Source of the DNA: Pseudomonadota bacterium
GTDB lineage: Bacteria > Pseudomonadota > Alphaproteobacteria > Sphingomonadales > Sphingomonadaceae
Reading direction: 5' to 3'
Length of the DNA: 28,931 nucleotides
NCBI GenBank assembly: GCA_023433305.1
Contig: JAEZCZ010000002.1
Span: 1-28,931 of the forward strand
Part shown: piece by piece, positions 15,242-22,400 of the stretch
Layout: every line of letters starts with the position of its first letter
How positions within the stretch are numbered: the first letter of the stretch is position 1
The notes under the pieces: generated by a model
What the model saw: only the letters and a program-made list of their open reading frames with translations
The model's database searches: none
Told to the model about the DNA's origin: nothing
Position numbers and translations under genes: made by a program

Positions 15242-15943
15242 CTAGCCGACCCGTTCCTCGGTCATCACGTTGTACCGAAGCACTTCGTCCTGACTTAGGC
15301 AGTAGCGCGTGCTCGGGTTGTCGTCGTTGCCAACAGCCTGCTGCTTGTACATCACGTCGGTCAGCAGATCCCGGCTTACGCCCATGCGGATCAGGAAATC
15401 GTTGTCCTCGGTCGCCAGCAGCGCGCTCGCCTGCTCGATGTCGGCGATCAACTGGACGGTCTCGGCGGTGCCTTCCTCGACGCTCAGGTAAATCGCTTCG
15501 CGATCGTTGGTGTGCGTAAACATGTGCACCATGAATACGCCGCCAGGATCGACGAAGCGGCGGTCACCGCCCATGAACACGAAGTTGCAGGCCGAGAAGC
15601 AGGCCCAACCCGAAGGAATGCGCGTCGCCATCCCCGTGAACGATCGGATCACTTTGCCCGCTTCGTTGCCCGCGCGGGCATCGCCGCCGCGCGAGCGCAG
15701 CCAGACTTCGCCGATCTGCTCGTCGGCATCGATCGCCTGGCGCAAGCGTTCGGGAAAGCCGGCGTCGACGATCCCCTCCGCCACAAGCACGCGCGTGCCG
15801 TCGACGTCCCGCTTGCTCAGCGTCATCGCCTTGGCCGGGCCCCAGCCCGGCTCGGCGGGGCAGGTGGGGTTGCTCGGGTCGGTTGCCGCGCCGAGCAGCG
15901 CCAGCGCGATGAACGCGGCCAAGGGGCGCCTAAGGCGTCTCAC
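15242..15943 (-). CDS. Secreted ClpP-like (COG3904-type) hydrolase homologue
   Basis: The product has 233 residues from a GTG at 15943. That start overlaps the upstream stop codon as GTGA and gives an N-terminal hydrophobic segment (RRPLAAFIALALLGAA) fit for export. The fold markers of the periplasmic ClpP-like family are present: EVWLRSRGGDARAGNEAGKVIR, then PSGWACFSACNFVFMGGDRRFVDPGG, where Ser in CFSAC aligns with the nucleophile of CASAC in relatives, and VFMVHMF for the His segment. Family members are predicted serine hydrolases without a known substrate. Tight coupling to the upstream envelope gene suggests a joint role at the cell surface. Confidence 0.75.
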   Translation of the reverse strand: MRRLRRPLAAFIALALLGAATDPSNPTCPAEPGWGPAKAMTLSKRDVDGTRVLVAEGIVDAGFPERLRQAIDADEQIGEVWLRSRGGDARAGNEAGKVIRSFTGMATRIPSGWACFSACNFVFMGGDRRFVDPGGVFMVHMFTHTNDREAIYLSVEEGTAETVQLIADIEQASALLATEDNDFLIRMGVSRDLLTDVMYKQQAVGNDDNPSTRYCLSQDEVLRYNVMTEERVG

Positions 15944-16530
15944 GCCGCGGCGATTGCATAGCGGGCGGCGGGCGGTCGCCGGCACATGCGCTTGTCGGCC
16001 CGCGTTTCCTCACCCTTGACGATGATCACGTCGGAAACGGTGATGCACTGGAGCCCGGCGCCGTCGTCGTCGTTGCGGGCGATGACGGTCGACGTGCCCG
16101 ACACATCCTCGCGCGTGTTCGACGTCCACGCCGCCATCGATCCCACCTCGACTTCATCGCTTCCGTCGCTGCGCGTGGCCTCGAGCGTTGCGTCAGCGGC
16201 CTGTTGCTGCTCCTCGGGATCGAGCTTGCAGGCGATCGAGGCAGTGAGCTGGTCTGTGAGCGACGATACCGGCACGTAATAGAGCACGCCGCCCGCGCGG
16301 CTGGCGGCGCTGCTGGCGAGCGATCCGAGGATGCCGCCGGCGATGCGCGATCCCGTGCTTCGCGATTTGCCTTCGGAACAACCATCGGACGAGCTACCAC
16401 TGCTGGTGGCCGCGCGCACGCCCGATCCCAGGATCCCGCCGAACTGCCCCTGGGCGGGGGCGCTCAACCCCGCGAGCGCAAGCCCCGCGACCGCGAACCC
16501 CGACATGCGCAAGCAGTCCTTGATCATCAT
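15940..16530 (-). CDS. Secreted surface-antigen-like protein with Gly-rich segment
   Basis: The product has 196 residues from the ATG at 16530, behind a G-rich stretch (GGGGGGA). The signal peptide is MMIKDCLRMSGFAVAGLALAGLSAPAQG. A Gly/Ser-rich region follows (SRIAGGILGSLASSAASRAGG), like a glycine-zipper. The C-terminal domain (WTSNTREDVSGTSTVIARND...CITVSDVIIVKGEETRADKRMCRRP) resembles the surface-antigen type domain found in many sphingomonad envelope proteins; this is recalled rather than searched. Its stop codon overlaps the GTG start of the ClpP-like gene. Function unknown. Confidence 0.75.
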   Translation of the reverse strand: MMIKDCLRMSGFAVAGLALAGLSAPAQGQFGGILGSGVRAATSSGSSSDGCSEGKSRSTGSRIAGGILGSLASSAASRAGGVLYYVPVSSLTDQLTASIACKLDPEEQQQAADATLEATRSDGSDEVEVGSMAAWTSNTREDVSGTSTVIARNDDDGAGLQCITVSDVIIVKGEETRADKRMCRRPPAARYAIAAA

Positions 16531-16659
16531 GCATCCCCCCGGATGGATTTTCGAGCGATGGCTCCGGGCGACTCCCGGCCACGCGCTCAAGACACAAAAT
16601 TACGCGTGGTCGGCGCCAGCGTCAATCGAGCCGGCATACCGACCGAACTATCGCCTTGA

Positions 16660-18963
16660 TCAATCGGGGACTTTTGCCCGTAGCTCGTCGAGCCATACCT
16701 TCGCGACGGCATCGCTCGGCGCGCGCCAGTCGCCGCGCGGGCTGAGCGCCCCGGCGGTCGAGACTTTGGGCCCATTGGGAATCGCGCTGCGCTTGAATTG
16801 GCTAAAGCCGAAGAAACGCTGCAGGAAGCTCTCGAGCCAGCGCTTGATCGTGGCTAGATCGTATTCGTTCTTGCTCGCGTCGGGAAAAGCGGCCGGCCAC
16901 AAGCCGCGCGCCTTGTCGCGCCAGGCGTGCCAAGCCAGGAACGCGACGTGCGACGGCAGCAGTCCGTAGCGCACGATATGGTGAAGGTAGAAGTCGTTGA
17001 GCTCGTAAGGCCCGATCTTCTGCTGCGTGCTCTGGACCTCACCGTCCTCGCCCACCGGCACAAGCTCGGGGCTGATTTCCTGGTCGAGGACGGAATCGAG
17101 CACTTCGTCGGTCGCCCGGTCGAATTGGTCGGTGCGGGTGGCCCACCGGATCAGGTACTGGATCAGCGTCTTCGGCACGCCCGAATTGACGTTGTAGTGG
17201 CTCATCTGATCGCCGACGCCGTAAGTGCTCCAGCCGAGCGCCACTTCGCTGAGGTCGCCGGTGCCGATCACGAAGCCGTTGTGCTGCCCGGCGAGCCGGA
17301 ACAGGTAGTCGGTCCGAAGACCCGCCTGCACGTTCTCGAACGTGACGTCGTAGACGGGTTCGCCTTTTCCAAACGGGTGACCGATATTCTCGAGCATCGT
17401 CCGCGCCGTCGGCCGGATGTCGATCTCCTCGGCGGTGATGCCGAGCGCGTTCATCAGCTTCCAAGCGTTGCTCTTGGTGCCTTCGGACGTGCCGAAGCCC
17501 GGCATCGTGTAACCCCGGATCGTGGTTCGCGGCAGGTTGAGCCGGTCACAGACTTTCGCCGCGACGATCAGCGCATGCGTCGAATCGAGCCCGCCCGAGA
17601 CGCCGATCACCATCGAATCGCCGCTGGTCTGCTCGAAGCGGCGCATCAGCCCGTCGATCTGGATGTTGAACGCCTCGAAGCAATCCTCGTCCAGCTTGTC
17701 GAGCCGGTTGGGCACGAACGGAAAGCGGCGGACCGGCCGGATCAGGCCAACGTCCCCGCTCGCCGGCTTGTGGTCGAACGCCACCGTGCGAAACGCGCAC
17801 TCGGGGCGGCCGGCAGCTTCGGCGCCGTCGTTGAAGGTAGGGAGGCGTTCGCGGTCGCCGAGGATGCGGCGCGTGTCGATGTCGGCGATCGCGAGTTCCG
17901 GGTGGAGCGCAAAGCGCTCGCTCTCGGCGAGCAGGCCGCCGAGCTCGTAGAGCATGCCCTGGCCATCCCACGCCATATCGGTCGTGCTCTCGCCGTGGCC
18001 GGCGGCCGAGTAGATATAGGCGCTCGCGGTCCGGGCAGACTGCGCGCGGCAGAGCAAGTGGCGTTCGTCGGCCTTGCCGATCACGATGTTCGAGGCGGAG
18101 AGGTTGGCGAGGATCGTCGCGCCCGCGAGCGCCGCCGCGGTCGAGGGCGGGTTGGGCGCCCAGAAGTCCTCGCAGATCTCGATTGCCAGCTTGAAGCCGG
18201 GAAGCTGGTTGGAGGCAAAGATGAGGTCCACGCCGAACGGCACCTCCACCGCGCCGACGCGGATGTACTCGCCGGCGATGTTGATGCCCGAGGCGAACCA
18301 GCGCTTCTCGTAGAACTCGCGGTAATTCGGCAGGTAGCTCTTGGGAACCGCGCCGAGCAGCACGCCGTCGGCGATCGCCAGCGCGCAATTGTAGAGGCGG
18401 CCGTCCTTGCGCAGGGGCGCGCCGATCAGCAGGACCGGCGACAACCCGGCGCTCGCCGCCACGATCTCGGTCACCGCCGCCTCGCACGCTTCGAGCAGCG
18501 CGGACTGCATCAGCAGGTCGTCGATCGCGTAGGAGGAGACGCACAGCTCGGGATAGACCAGCAGGTCGACATGCGCCGCGTGCGCGCGCTTCGCTTCCTC
18601 GATGATTGCATCGCGGTTGAACGAAACGTCGGCGGTGCGGACTTGCGGCGTACTCGTTGCCGCGCGCACGAAGCCGTGCGTGTGGAGGTCGTAGAACGGA
18701 TGGGTGCGCTGCCCTCGCGCATCGCTCGCGCTCGTCGCCCGCGATGCCGGCAGCAGCCAGTCCTCGGGCTGGCAGATGCCGAGCTCGGCAAGCCTGCGTT
18801 GCGCGGCGGCGCGCGGAATCTTGCCTTTCGCTTCCCAGCCGTAGACCGTGCGACTGGGCCACGGCCCCGGCGCCCCGTAGCGCTCGCCGAACTCGCCTGC
18901 GGAAAGCGGCGGCTCGTGCGCTTCGCGCCATGCGCGAATCTTTTCACCGGCCTTGTGCATCAT
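16660..18963 (-). CDS. nadE: Glutamine-dependent NAD+ synthetase with fused N-terminal HTH domain
   Basis: The 767-residue protein amidates nicotinate adenine dinucleotide to NAD with ATP and glutamine. Residues 1-75 form an extra HTH (XRE-like) domain (GEKIRAWREAHEPPL, RTVYGWEAKGKIPRAAAQRRLAELGI). After a linker (73-87) the standard enzyme starts at HPFYDLHTHGFVRAAT. The nitrilase-type glutaminase has its triad Glu139 (YPELC), Lys208 (VPKSY) and Cys264 (EICEDFW). The synthetase has the PP-loop SGGLDS at 456-461. There is no ATG, GTG or TTG in frame between residue 70 and the usual NadE N-terminus, so the fusion is not a start-choice artefact. An inverted repeat lies 6 nt before the ATG, suggesting autoregulation. 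The pncC gene ends 36 nt upstream on the same strand, linking two steps of pyridine nucleotide metabolism. Confidence 0.95.
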   Translation of the reverse strand: MMHKAGEKIRAWREAHEPPLSAGEFGERYGAPGPWPSRTVYGWEAKGKIPRAAAQRRLAELGICQPEDWLLPASRATSASDARGQRTHPFYDLHTHGFVRAATSTPQVRTADVSFNRDAIIEEAKRAHAAHVDLLVYPELCVSSYAIDDLLMQSALLEACEAAVTEIVAASAGLSPVLLIGAPLRKDGRLYNCALAIADGVLLGAVPKSYLPNYREFYEKRWFASGINIAGEYIRVGAVEVPFGVDLIFASNQLPGFKLAIEICEDFWAPNPPSTAAALAGATILANLSASNIVIGKADERHLLCRAQSARTASAYIYSAAGHGESTTDMAWDGQGMLYELGGLLAESERFALHPELAIADIDTRRILGDRERLPTFNDGAEAAGRPECAFRTVAFDHKPASGDVGLIRPVRRFPFVPNRLDKLDEDCFEAFNIQIDGLMRRFEQTSGDSMVIGVSGGLDSTHALIVAAKVCDRLNLPRTTIRGYTMPGFGTSEGTKSNAWKLMNALGITAEEIDIRPTARTMLENIGHPFGKGEPVYDVTFENVQAGLRTDYLFRLAGQHNGFVIGTGDLSEVALGWSTYGVGDQMSHYNVNSGVPKTLIQYLIRWATRTDQFDRATDEVLDSVLDQEISPELVPVGEDGEVQSTQQKIGPYELNDFYLHHIVRYGLLPSHVAFLAWHAWRDKARGLWPAAFPDASKNEYDLATIKRWLESFLQRFFGFSQFKRSAIPNGPKVSTAGALSPRGDWRAPSDAVAKVWLDELRAKVPD

Positions 18964-18969
18964 CTGTCT

Positions 18970-18986
18970 GTATCCAGAAGGGATAC
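18970..18986 (-). promoter_or_regulatory. Operator-like inverted repeat before nadE
   Basis: GTATCC and GGATAC flank a 5-nt spacer, forming a perfect 6-bp inverted repeat that ends 6 nt from the nadE start codon. In the mRNA it could form a hairpin with a 5-nt loop, holding the likely ribosome binding GGA in its stem. Either a protein operator (perhaps for the HTH domain of NadE itself) or a translational hairpin would fit. Confidence 0.5.
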
Positions 18987-18999
18987 TGAGGGCAACAAA

Positions 19000-19509
19000 T
19001 TATCCTTTCAGAGCCACTTCGAGCATCTCGAGCGCGGTATTCAGTGCGGCGAGCCGCACGCCCTGTCTCCCGATCGGCCCAAAGTGCTCCTCGCGATGCT
19101 GAGTCTCGTTATCGCGCTGGGCGCAGGCGAAATGGACCAGGCCTTCCTCGTCGCCCAACTTGCCGGGGCCCGCGAAGCCCGTGATCGACAGCGCGAGGTC
19201 CGCCTCCGACCGTCGCAGCGCGCCCTGCGCCATCGCCACAGCGACCGGCTTGCTGACCGCGCCGCAGTTGTCGACCATCTCGCGATCAAGCCCGAGAAGG
19301 TCGCATTTCGCCTGCTTCGAATAGACCACGAACCCGCGCTCGAACGCATGGCTGCAGCCCGGCACGTCGGTGAGCAGCGCGGCGAGCAGCCCGCCGGTGC
19401 AGCTTTCGGCGGTGGCGAGCTTGAACTCTTTGTCGCAGGCCAGCTCGAGAACCTTGTCGGCCCGCTCCTGAACTTCGGTCGGCAGGGCGGGGTCGAGGGT
19501 TTCGGCCAT
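19000..19509 (-). CDS. pncC: Nicotinamide-nucleotide amidohydrolase PncC (CinA C-terminal family)
   Basis: The 169-residue product is a stand-alone CinA C-terminal domain. Such proteins deamidate NMN to nicotinate mononucleotide, feeding NMN back toward NAD synthesis. The catalytic Ser36 motif ATAESCTGGLLAALLTDVPGCS is intact, with VYSKQAKCDLLGL and ITGFAGPGKLGDEEGLVHFA as further family segments. The glycine-rich loop of the last motif is shorter than usual. The start lies 59 nt downstream of the amidohydrolase stop codon and its ribosome binding site is weak. Its position 36 nt before nadE ties NMN recycling to the final step of NAD formation. Confidence 0.9.
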   Translation of the reverse strand: MAETLDPALPTEVQERADKVLELACDKEFKLATAESCTGGLLAALLTDVPGCSHAFERGFVVYSKQAKCDLLGLDREMVDNCGAVSKPVAVAMAQGALRRSEADLALSITGFAGPGKLGDEEGLVHFACAQRDNETQHREEHFGPIGRQGVRLAALNTALEMLEVALKG

Positions 19510-19568
19510 AGACTCGTTTATCGCTTGAGACCGCTCGCGGTTCCCCCATAGAAGGCGAGGCGGCGTCG

Positions 19569-20780
19569 TTACTCGGCCGCGACTGCCTCATAGCCGATCG
19601 GCAATTGCGCCCTTACCGTCGCCTTGCCCAGGTCGAGGCCATAGAGCTTGGCTGCGTTGCCGCCGACGAGGCTGCGGACCACGTCCGGGTCCATGTGCCC
19701 CATCGTCTCGCCGATCGTGCGCACGCTGTTGGGCCAGATCGAATCCGGGTGCGGGTAATCGCTCGCCCACAGCATGTTCTCCGGCCCCCAGAACTCGAGC
19801 AGCCGCATCGCGGTCGGGCTCTTCTGAAAGGTGCCGTAGACCTGGCGCTGGAACACCTCGCTCGGCTTCATCTTGTGCGGGATGCCGCCCTTGTCGGCCC
19901 AGTAGTCGGCGCATTCCCACAGCCGCCAGTGGCGATAGTCGAGCTCCTCGACCACCCACGGCACCCAGCCGATACCGCACTCGGCGATGACGATCTTCAG
20001 CTTCGGATGGCGCTCGAGAATGCCCCAGGCGAAGAGGTCGACGAACGGGTCGAGGAACTGCTCGATGAACATCTTGGCGTGGAGGAACGTCGCGCCCGGG
20101 CTGCCCTTGTACTTGTCGAACGCGTCGCCGGCCTTGGGAAACACGGTGACGTGGAAGCTGAGCACGATGCCCGACTGCTCAAGCAGGTCGAACAGCGGCT
20201 CCCAGCGCTTGTCCTCGAGCCGCGGCTCGGCGACCGCGATCTGCAGGTTGGCCTGGCGCACGCCGCCCTTCCGGGCGAGGCGCTCGAGCTCGGCATGGGC
20301 GGCCTCGGGGTGCGGCGGCAGCATCGCCACGCCGATCAGCCGCTCGGGTGCCGCGCTGCAGAAGTCCTCGTAGAGCCAGTCGTTGTAGGCGGCATAGCAG
20401 GCGCGCATGAACGCCTCGTCCTGCGTCTTGATCGAGGTGACGGGCCCGAACACCACGTGACCCCAGACCTGGTCGCGGTCCATGTCCTGCAGCCGCAGGC
20501 GGGGATTGCCCGCGCGCAGCTCGGTCAGGTCCTCGATGCCGCCGCGGTCGTAGGCCGTATGGAGCGGCTTGGGCCCACCGCCGAACGGATTGCCTTTCTT
20601 GCCCGACCACATTCCCCAGCGCTCGCCGTCGGCGACCCAGATCGCCGGGCCATCCTCGGGCGCCTCGATGTGCGGCGTCCGCTCGCCCCACTTTGCCGCC
20701 ATCCGCTTCTGCCAGACATCGGCCGGCAGCATGTTGAGGTCGAGATGGTCGTCACAACTGACGAGGGCGGCTTCGATCAT
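19569..20780 (-). CDS. Amidohydrolase family protein (ACMSD-like TIM barrel)
   Basis: The product has 403 residues. GGAG lies about 6-7 nt before the ATG. It matches the amidohydrolase_2 group of metal-dependent hydrolases and decarboxylases. Metal or catalytic candidates are the N-terminal CDDHLDL (a reduced HxH motif), His in LSFHVTVFPK, Glu in VIAECGIGWVPW, and Asp in LWASDYPHPDS, the hallmark near the C-terminus. Relatives act on aromatic carboxylates such as aminocarboxymuconate semialdehyde, gamma-resorcylate or vanillate derivatives. The substrate cannot be assigned. It precedes pncC and nadE on the same strand; because aminocarboxymuconate is a branch point to quinolinate, a link with NAD metabolism is conceivable but unproven. 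Confidence 0.85.
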   Translation of the reverse strand: MIEAALVSCDDHLDLNMLPADVWQKRMAAKWGERTPHIEAPEDGPAIWVADGERWGMWSGKKGNPFGGGPKPLHTAYDRGGIEDLTELRAGNPRLRLQDMDRDQVWGHVVFGPVTSIKTQDEAFMRACYAAYNDWLYEDFCSAAPERLIGVAMLPPHPEAAHAELERLARKGGVRQANLQIAVAEPRLEDKRWEPLFDLLEQSGIVLSFHVTVFPKAGDAFDKYKGSPGATFLHAKMFIEQFLDPFVDLFAWGILERHPKLKIVIAECGIGWVPWVVEELDYRHWRLWECADYWADKGGIPHKMKPSEVFQRQVYGTFQKSPTAMRLLEFWGPENMLWASDYPHPDSIWPNSVRTIGETMGHMDPDVVRSLVGGNAAKLYGLDLGKATVRAQLPIGYEAVAAE

Positions 20781-20896
20781 GCGTCTCTCCGAGCTTTAAT
20801 TAGCTTGCGAATAGAATGGGCTGAAGGCGCCCGCAATCCGCGAGATGCGATTACAACAAGGGTGCAAGCTGGCACGTCGCCTTATCCGAAGATACG

Positions 20897-20925
20897 AAAA
20901 AGGGCGCCCCTCGCGGGACGCCCCT
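20897..20925 (-). terminator. Rho-independent terminator of the glycine-zipper gene
   Basis: On the minus strand GGGCGTCCC, a GCGA tetraloop and GGGGCGCCC make a 9-bp stem with one wobble, followed by TTTTT. It starts 24 nt past the stop codon at 20949. Confidence 0.85.
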
Positions 20926-20948
20926 CTTCATTTGCGCGGATCGCGCGA

Positions 20949-21296
20949 TCAGCGGCAGCGGACCTCGCGGTCGACTTCGCGTCCGAGCAGCGCACCTGCG
21001 GCCGCACCGAGGATCGTGCCCGTCGCGCGTTCGCCGCGGGTGTCGATCGCACGGCCGGCGAGCGCGCCGGCGGCGGCGCCGACGATCAGTCCCGTCGTGC
21101 CGTTGGACTTGCGACAATAATAGCGGCCGTCGTCGCCACGCCAGTAACGGATACCATTGTCGGTGGTGTAGTACCGGCGGGCGTCCTTGGCGCGCTTGCC
21201 ATGCGCGGGGGCCCACGGCGGCGGATCGGCGGCGGCTGGGGCAGCGGTGGTGACCGCCAAGGCAGCAGCGGCGAATGCCAGGAGGGATTTACGCAT
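20949..21296 (-). CDS. Glycine-zipper envelope protein
   Basis: The product has 115 residues. The start at 21296 follows GGAAAGG and gives a signal peptide (MRKSLLAFAAAALAVTTAAPAAA, cut before DPPP). The middle is basic and Tyr-rich (RYYTTDNGIRYWRGDDGRYYCRK). The C-terminal half has two glycine-zipper stretches (GLIVGAAAGALAGRAI and GTILGAAAGALLGREV), as in 2TM-type outer-membrane or periplasmic small proteins related to the 17 kDa antigen. It ends in a Cys next to Arg. Function unknown beyond envelope association. The gene is monocistronic, with its own terminator, and divergent from the retropepsin-like gene. Confidence 0.87.
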   Translation of the reverse strand: MRKSLLAFAAAALAVTTAAPAAADPPPWAPAHGKRAKDARRYYTTDNGIRYWRGDDGRYYCRKSNGTTGLIVGAAAGALAGRAIDTRGERATGTILGAAAGALLGREVDREVRCR

Positions 21297-21516
21297 TGGA
21301 TGGCCTTTCCGTCGAATTGTTTCTTGCCTCACAACAACGCATCTTGTTCAGCGGTCCCCAACCTCAGATGAACGAAACTCCGTCTGCGAGGAGGCGCGAC
21401 GAGTCGGGCGGCAGTTGCGGCAAACGGAGCCGGAGTCTGGGTTTTCGACACCACGCGTCGACTAAGGTCATCCGTGATGGTCAGGGCGCCCGTCCGGCGC
21501 GGGAAGAGGGATTTCG

Positions 21517-22389
21517 ATGCGACTGCTCATGGGGTTGGCTTGCGCCGTTGCGGCGGCGTCGGCTGCGTCCGCGCAGCACACCGGCGCCGCGGCGGCGGGC
21601 GAATGCGCGGTGGTTCCCATCCATCGCGCCGCGGTCCCCGTCGTCGAGGTCACGATCGGCGGGAAGGGCCCCTATCGCTTCGCGATCGACACCGGCGCGC
21701 AGGGGCACGGCCGGATCAGCGTCCGGCTCGCCGAGGAACTCGGGTTGCCCAAGGTCGGAGAAGCCGGCGCGCCGGCGCCGGACGGCGCCGTCACCATGCG
21801 GCCCGTCTTTGCGGCGCCGGAAATCTCGGTCGGGGAGGTCAGCTTCAAGAACCTCGACCTCGTCGCGCTCGCGGACTCGCGCGGGCTGCTGACCGAGTGG
21901 GATGGCGTGCTCGGGAACGGCCTGATCGAGCTGCTGCCGCTCACGCTCGACTACGGCAATGCGCGCGCCCGGTTCGGCGGCCCGCAACTGCAGGAAGGGC
22001 TCGGCGTGTCGTTCAATCGCGGCATTCCGGTCCTGCCGATCGACATCGCCGGGCAGCGCTTCCGGGTCCATTTCGACAGCGGCAACAGCGCGGCCGCGCT
22101 GTTCCTCGACGAAGCCGCGGCGAAAGGCTTGCAGCTCGCGGGCGAACCCGTCCCGCGCGCGACCGCACGGACTAGCGGCGGCGATATGGCCGCGATGGAA
22201 GCGCCACTCGCGGTCTCGGTCACCATCGACGGCAAACCGTTACCCGTCCGTGCAATCGGGTGGCCGAGCCCGCGGCCGGGTGGCAACCTCGGCTCGCGGG
22301 GTATGGCCGGGATGAGCGTGATGATCGACGCTTCGGCGCAATTGGCCCGGGTCGAGCCGTCGGGCTTGCCGCCGCGCTGCCCCGCGTGA
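21517..22389 (+). CDS. Secreted retropepsin-like aspartic protease
   Basis: The product has 290 residues. AGAGGG lies about 6 nt before the ATG. A signal peptide (MRLLMGLACAVAAASAASAQ) is followed by two aspartic protease repeats in one chain. The first active-site motif is FAIDTGAQGHG (Asp58) after a hydrophobic strand PVVEVTIGGKGPYR; the second is VHFDSGNSAAALF (Asp187). FDGVLGNG-type glycine turns follow the first repeat (WDGVLGNGLIELL). This tandem arrangement equals a pepsin-like monomer made of two retropepsin-type halves. Substrates are unknown; relatives are annotated aspartyl protease family proteins. It ends 11 nt before the convergent phoX gene. Confidence 0.85.
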   Translation: MRLLMGLACAVAAASAASAQHTGAAAAGECAVVPIHRAAVPVVEVTIGGKGPYRFAIDTGAQGHGRISVRLAEELGLPKVGEAGAPAPDGAVTMRPVFAAPEISVGEVSFKNLDLVALADSRGLLTEWDGVLGNGLIELLPLTLDYGNARARFGGPQLQEGLGVSFNRGIPVLPIDIAGQRFRVHFDSGNSAAALFLDEAAAKGLQLAGEPVPRATARTSGGDMAAMEAPLAVSVTIDGKPLPVRAIGWPSPRPGGNLGSRGMAGMSVMIDASAQLARVEPSGLPPRCPA

Positions 22390-22400
22390 CGCGGGGGGGC

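Noticed and set aside
16927..19551. 874-residue plus-strand open frame opposite nadE and pncC
   Set aside because: It is the mirror frame of two well-supported minus-strand genes and has no recognisable domain of its own.
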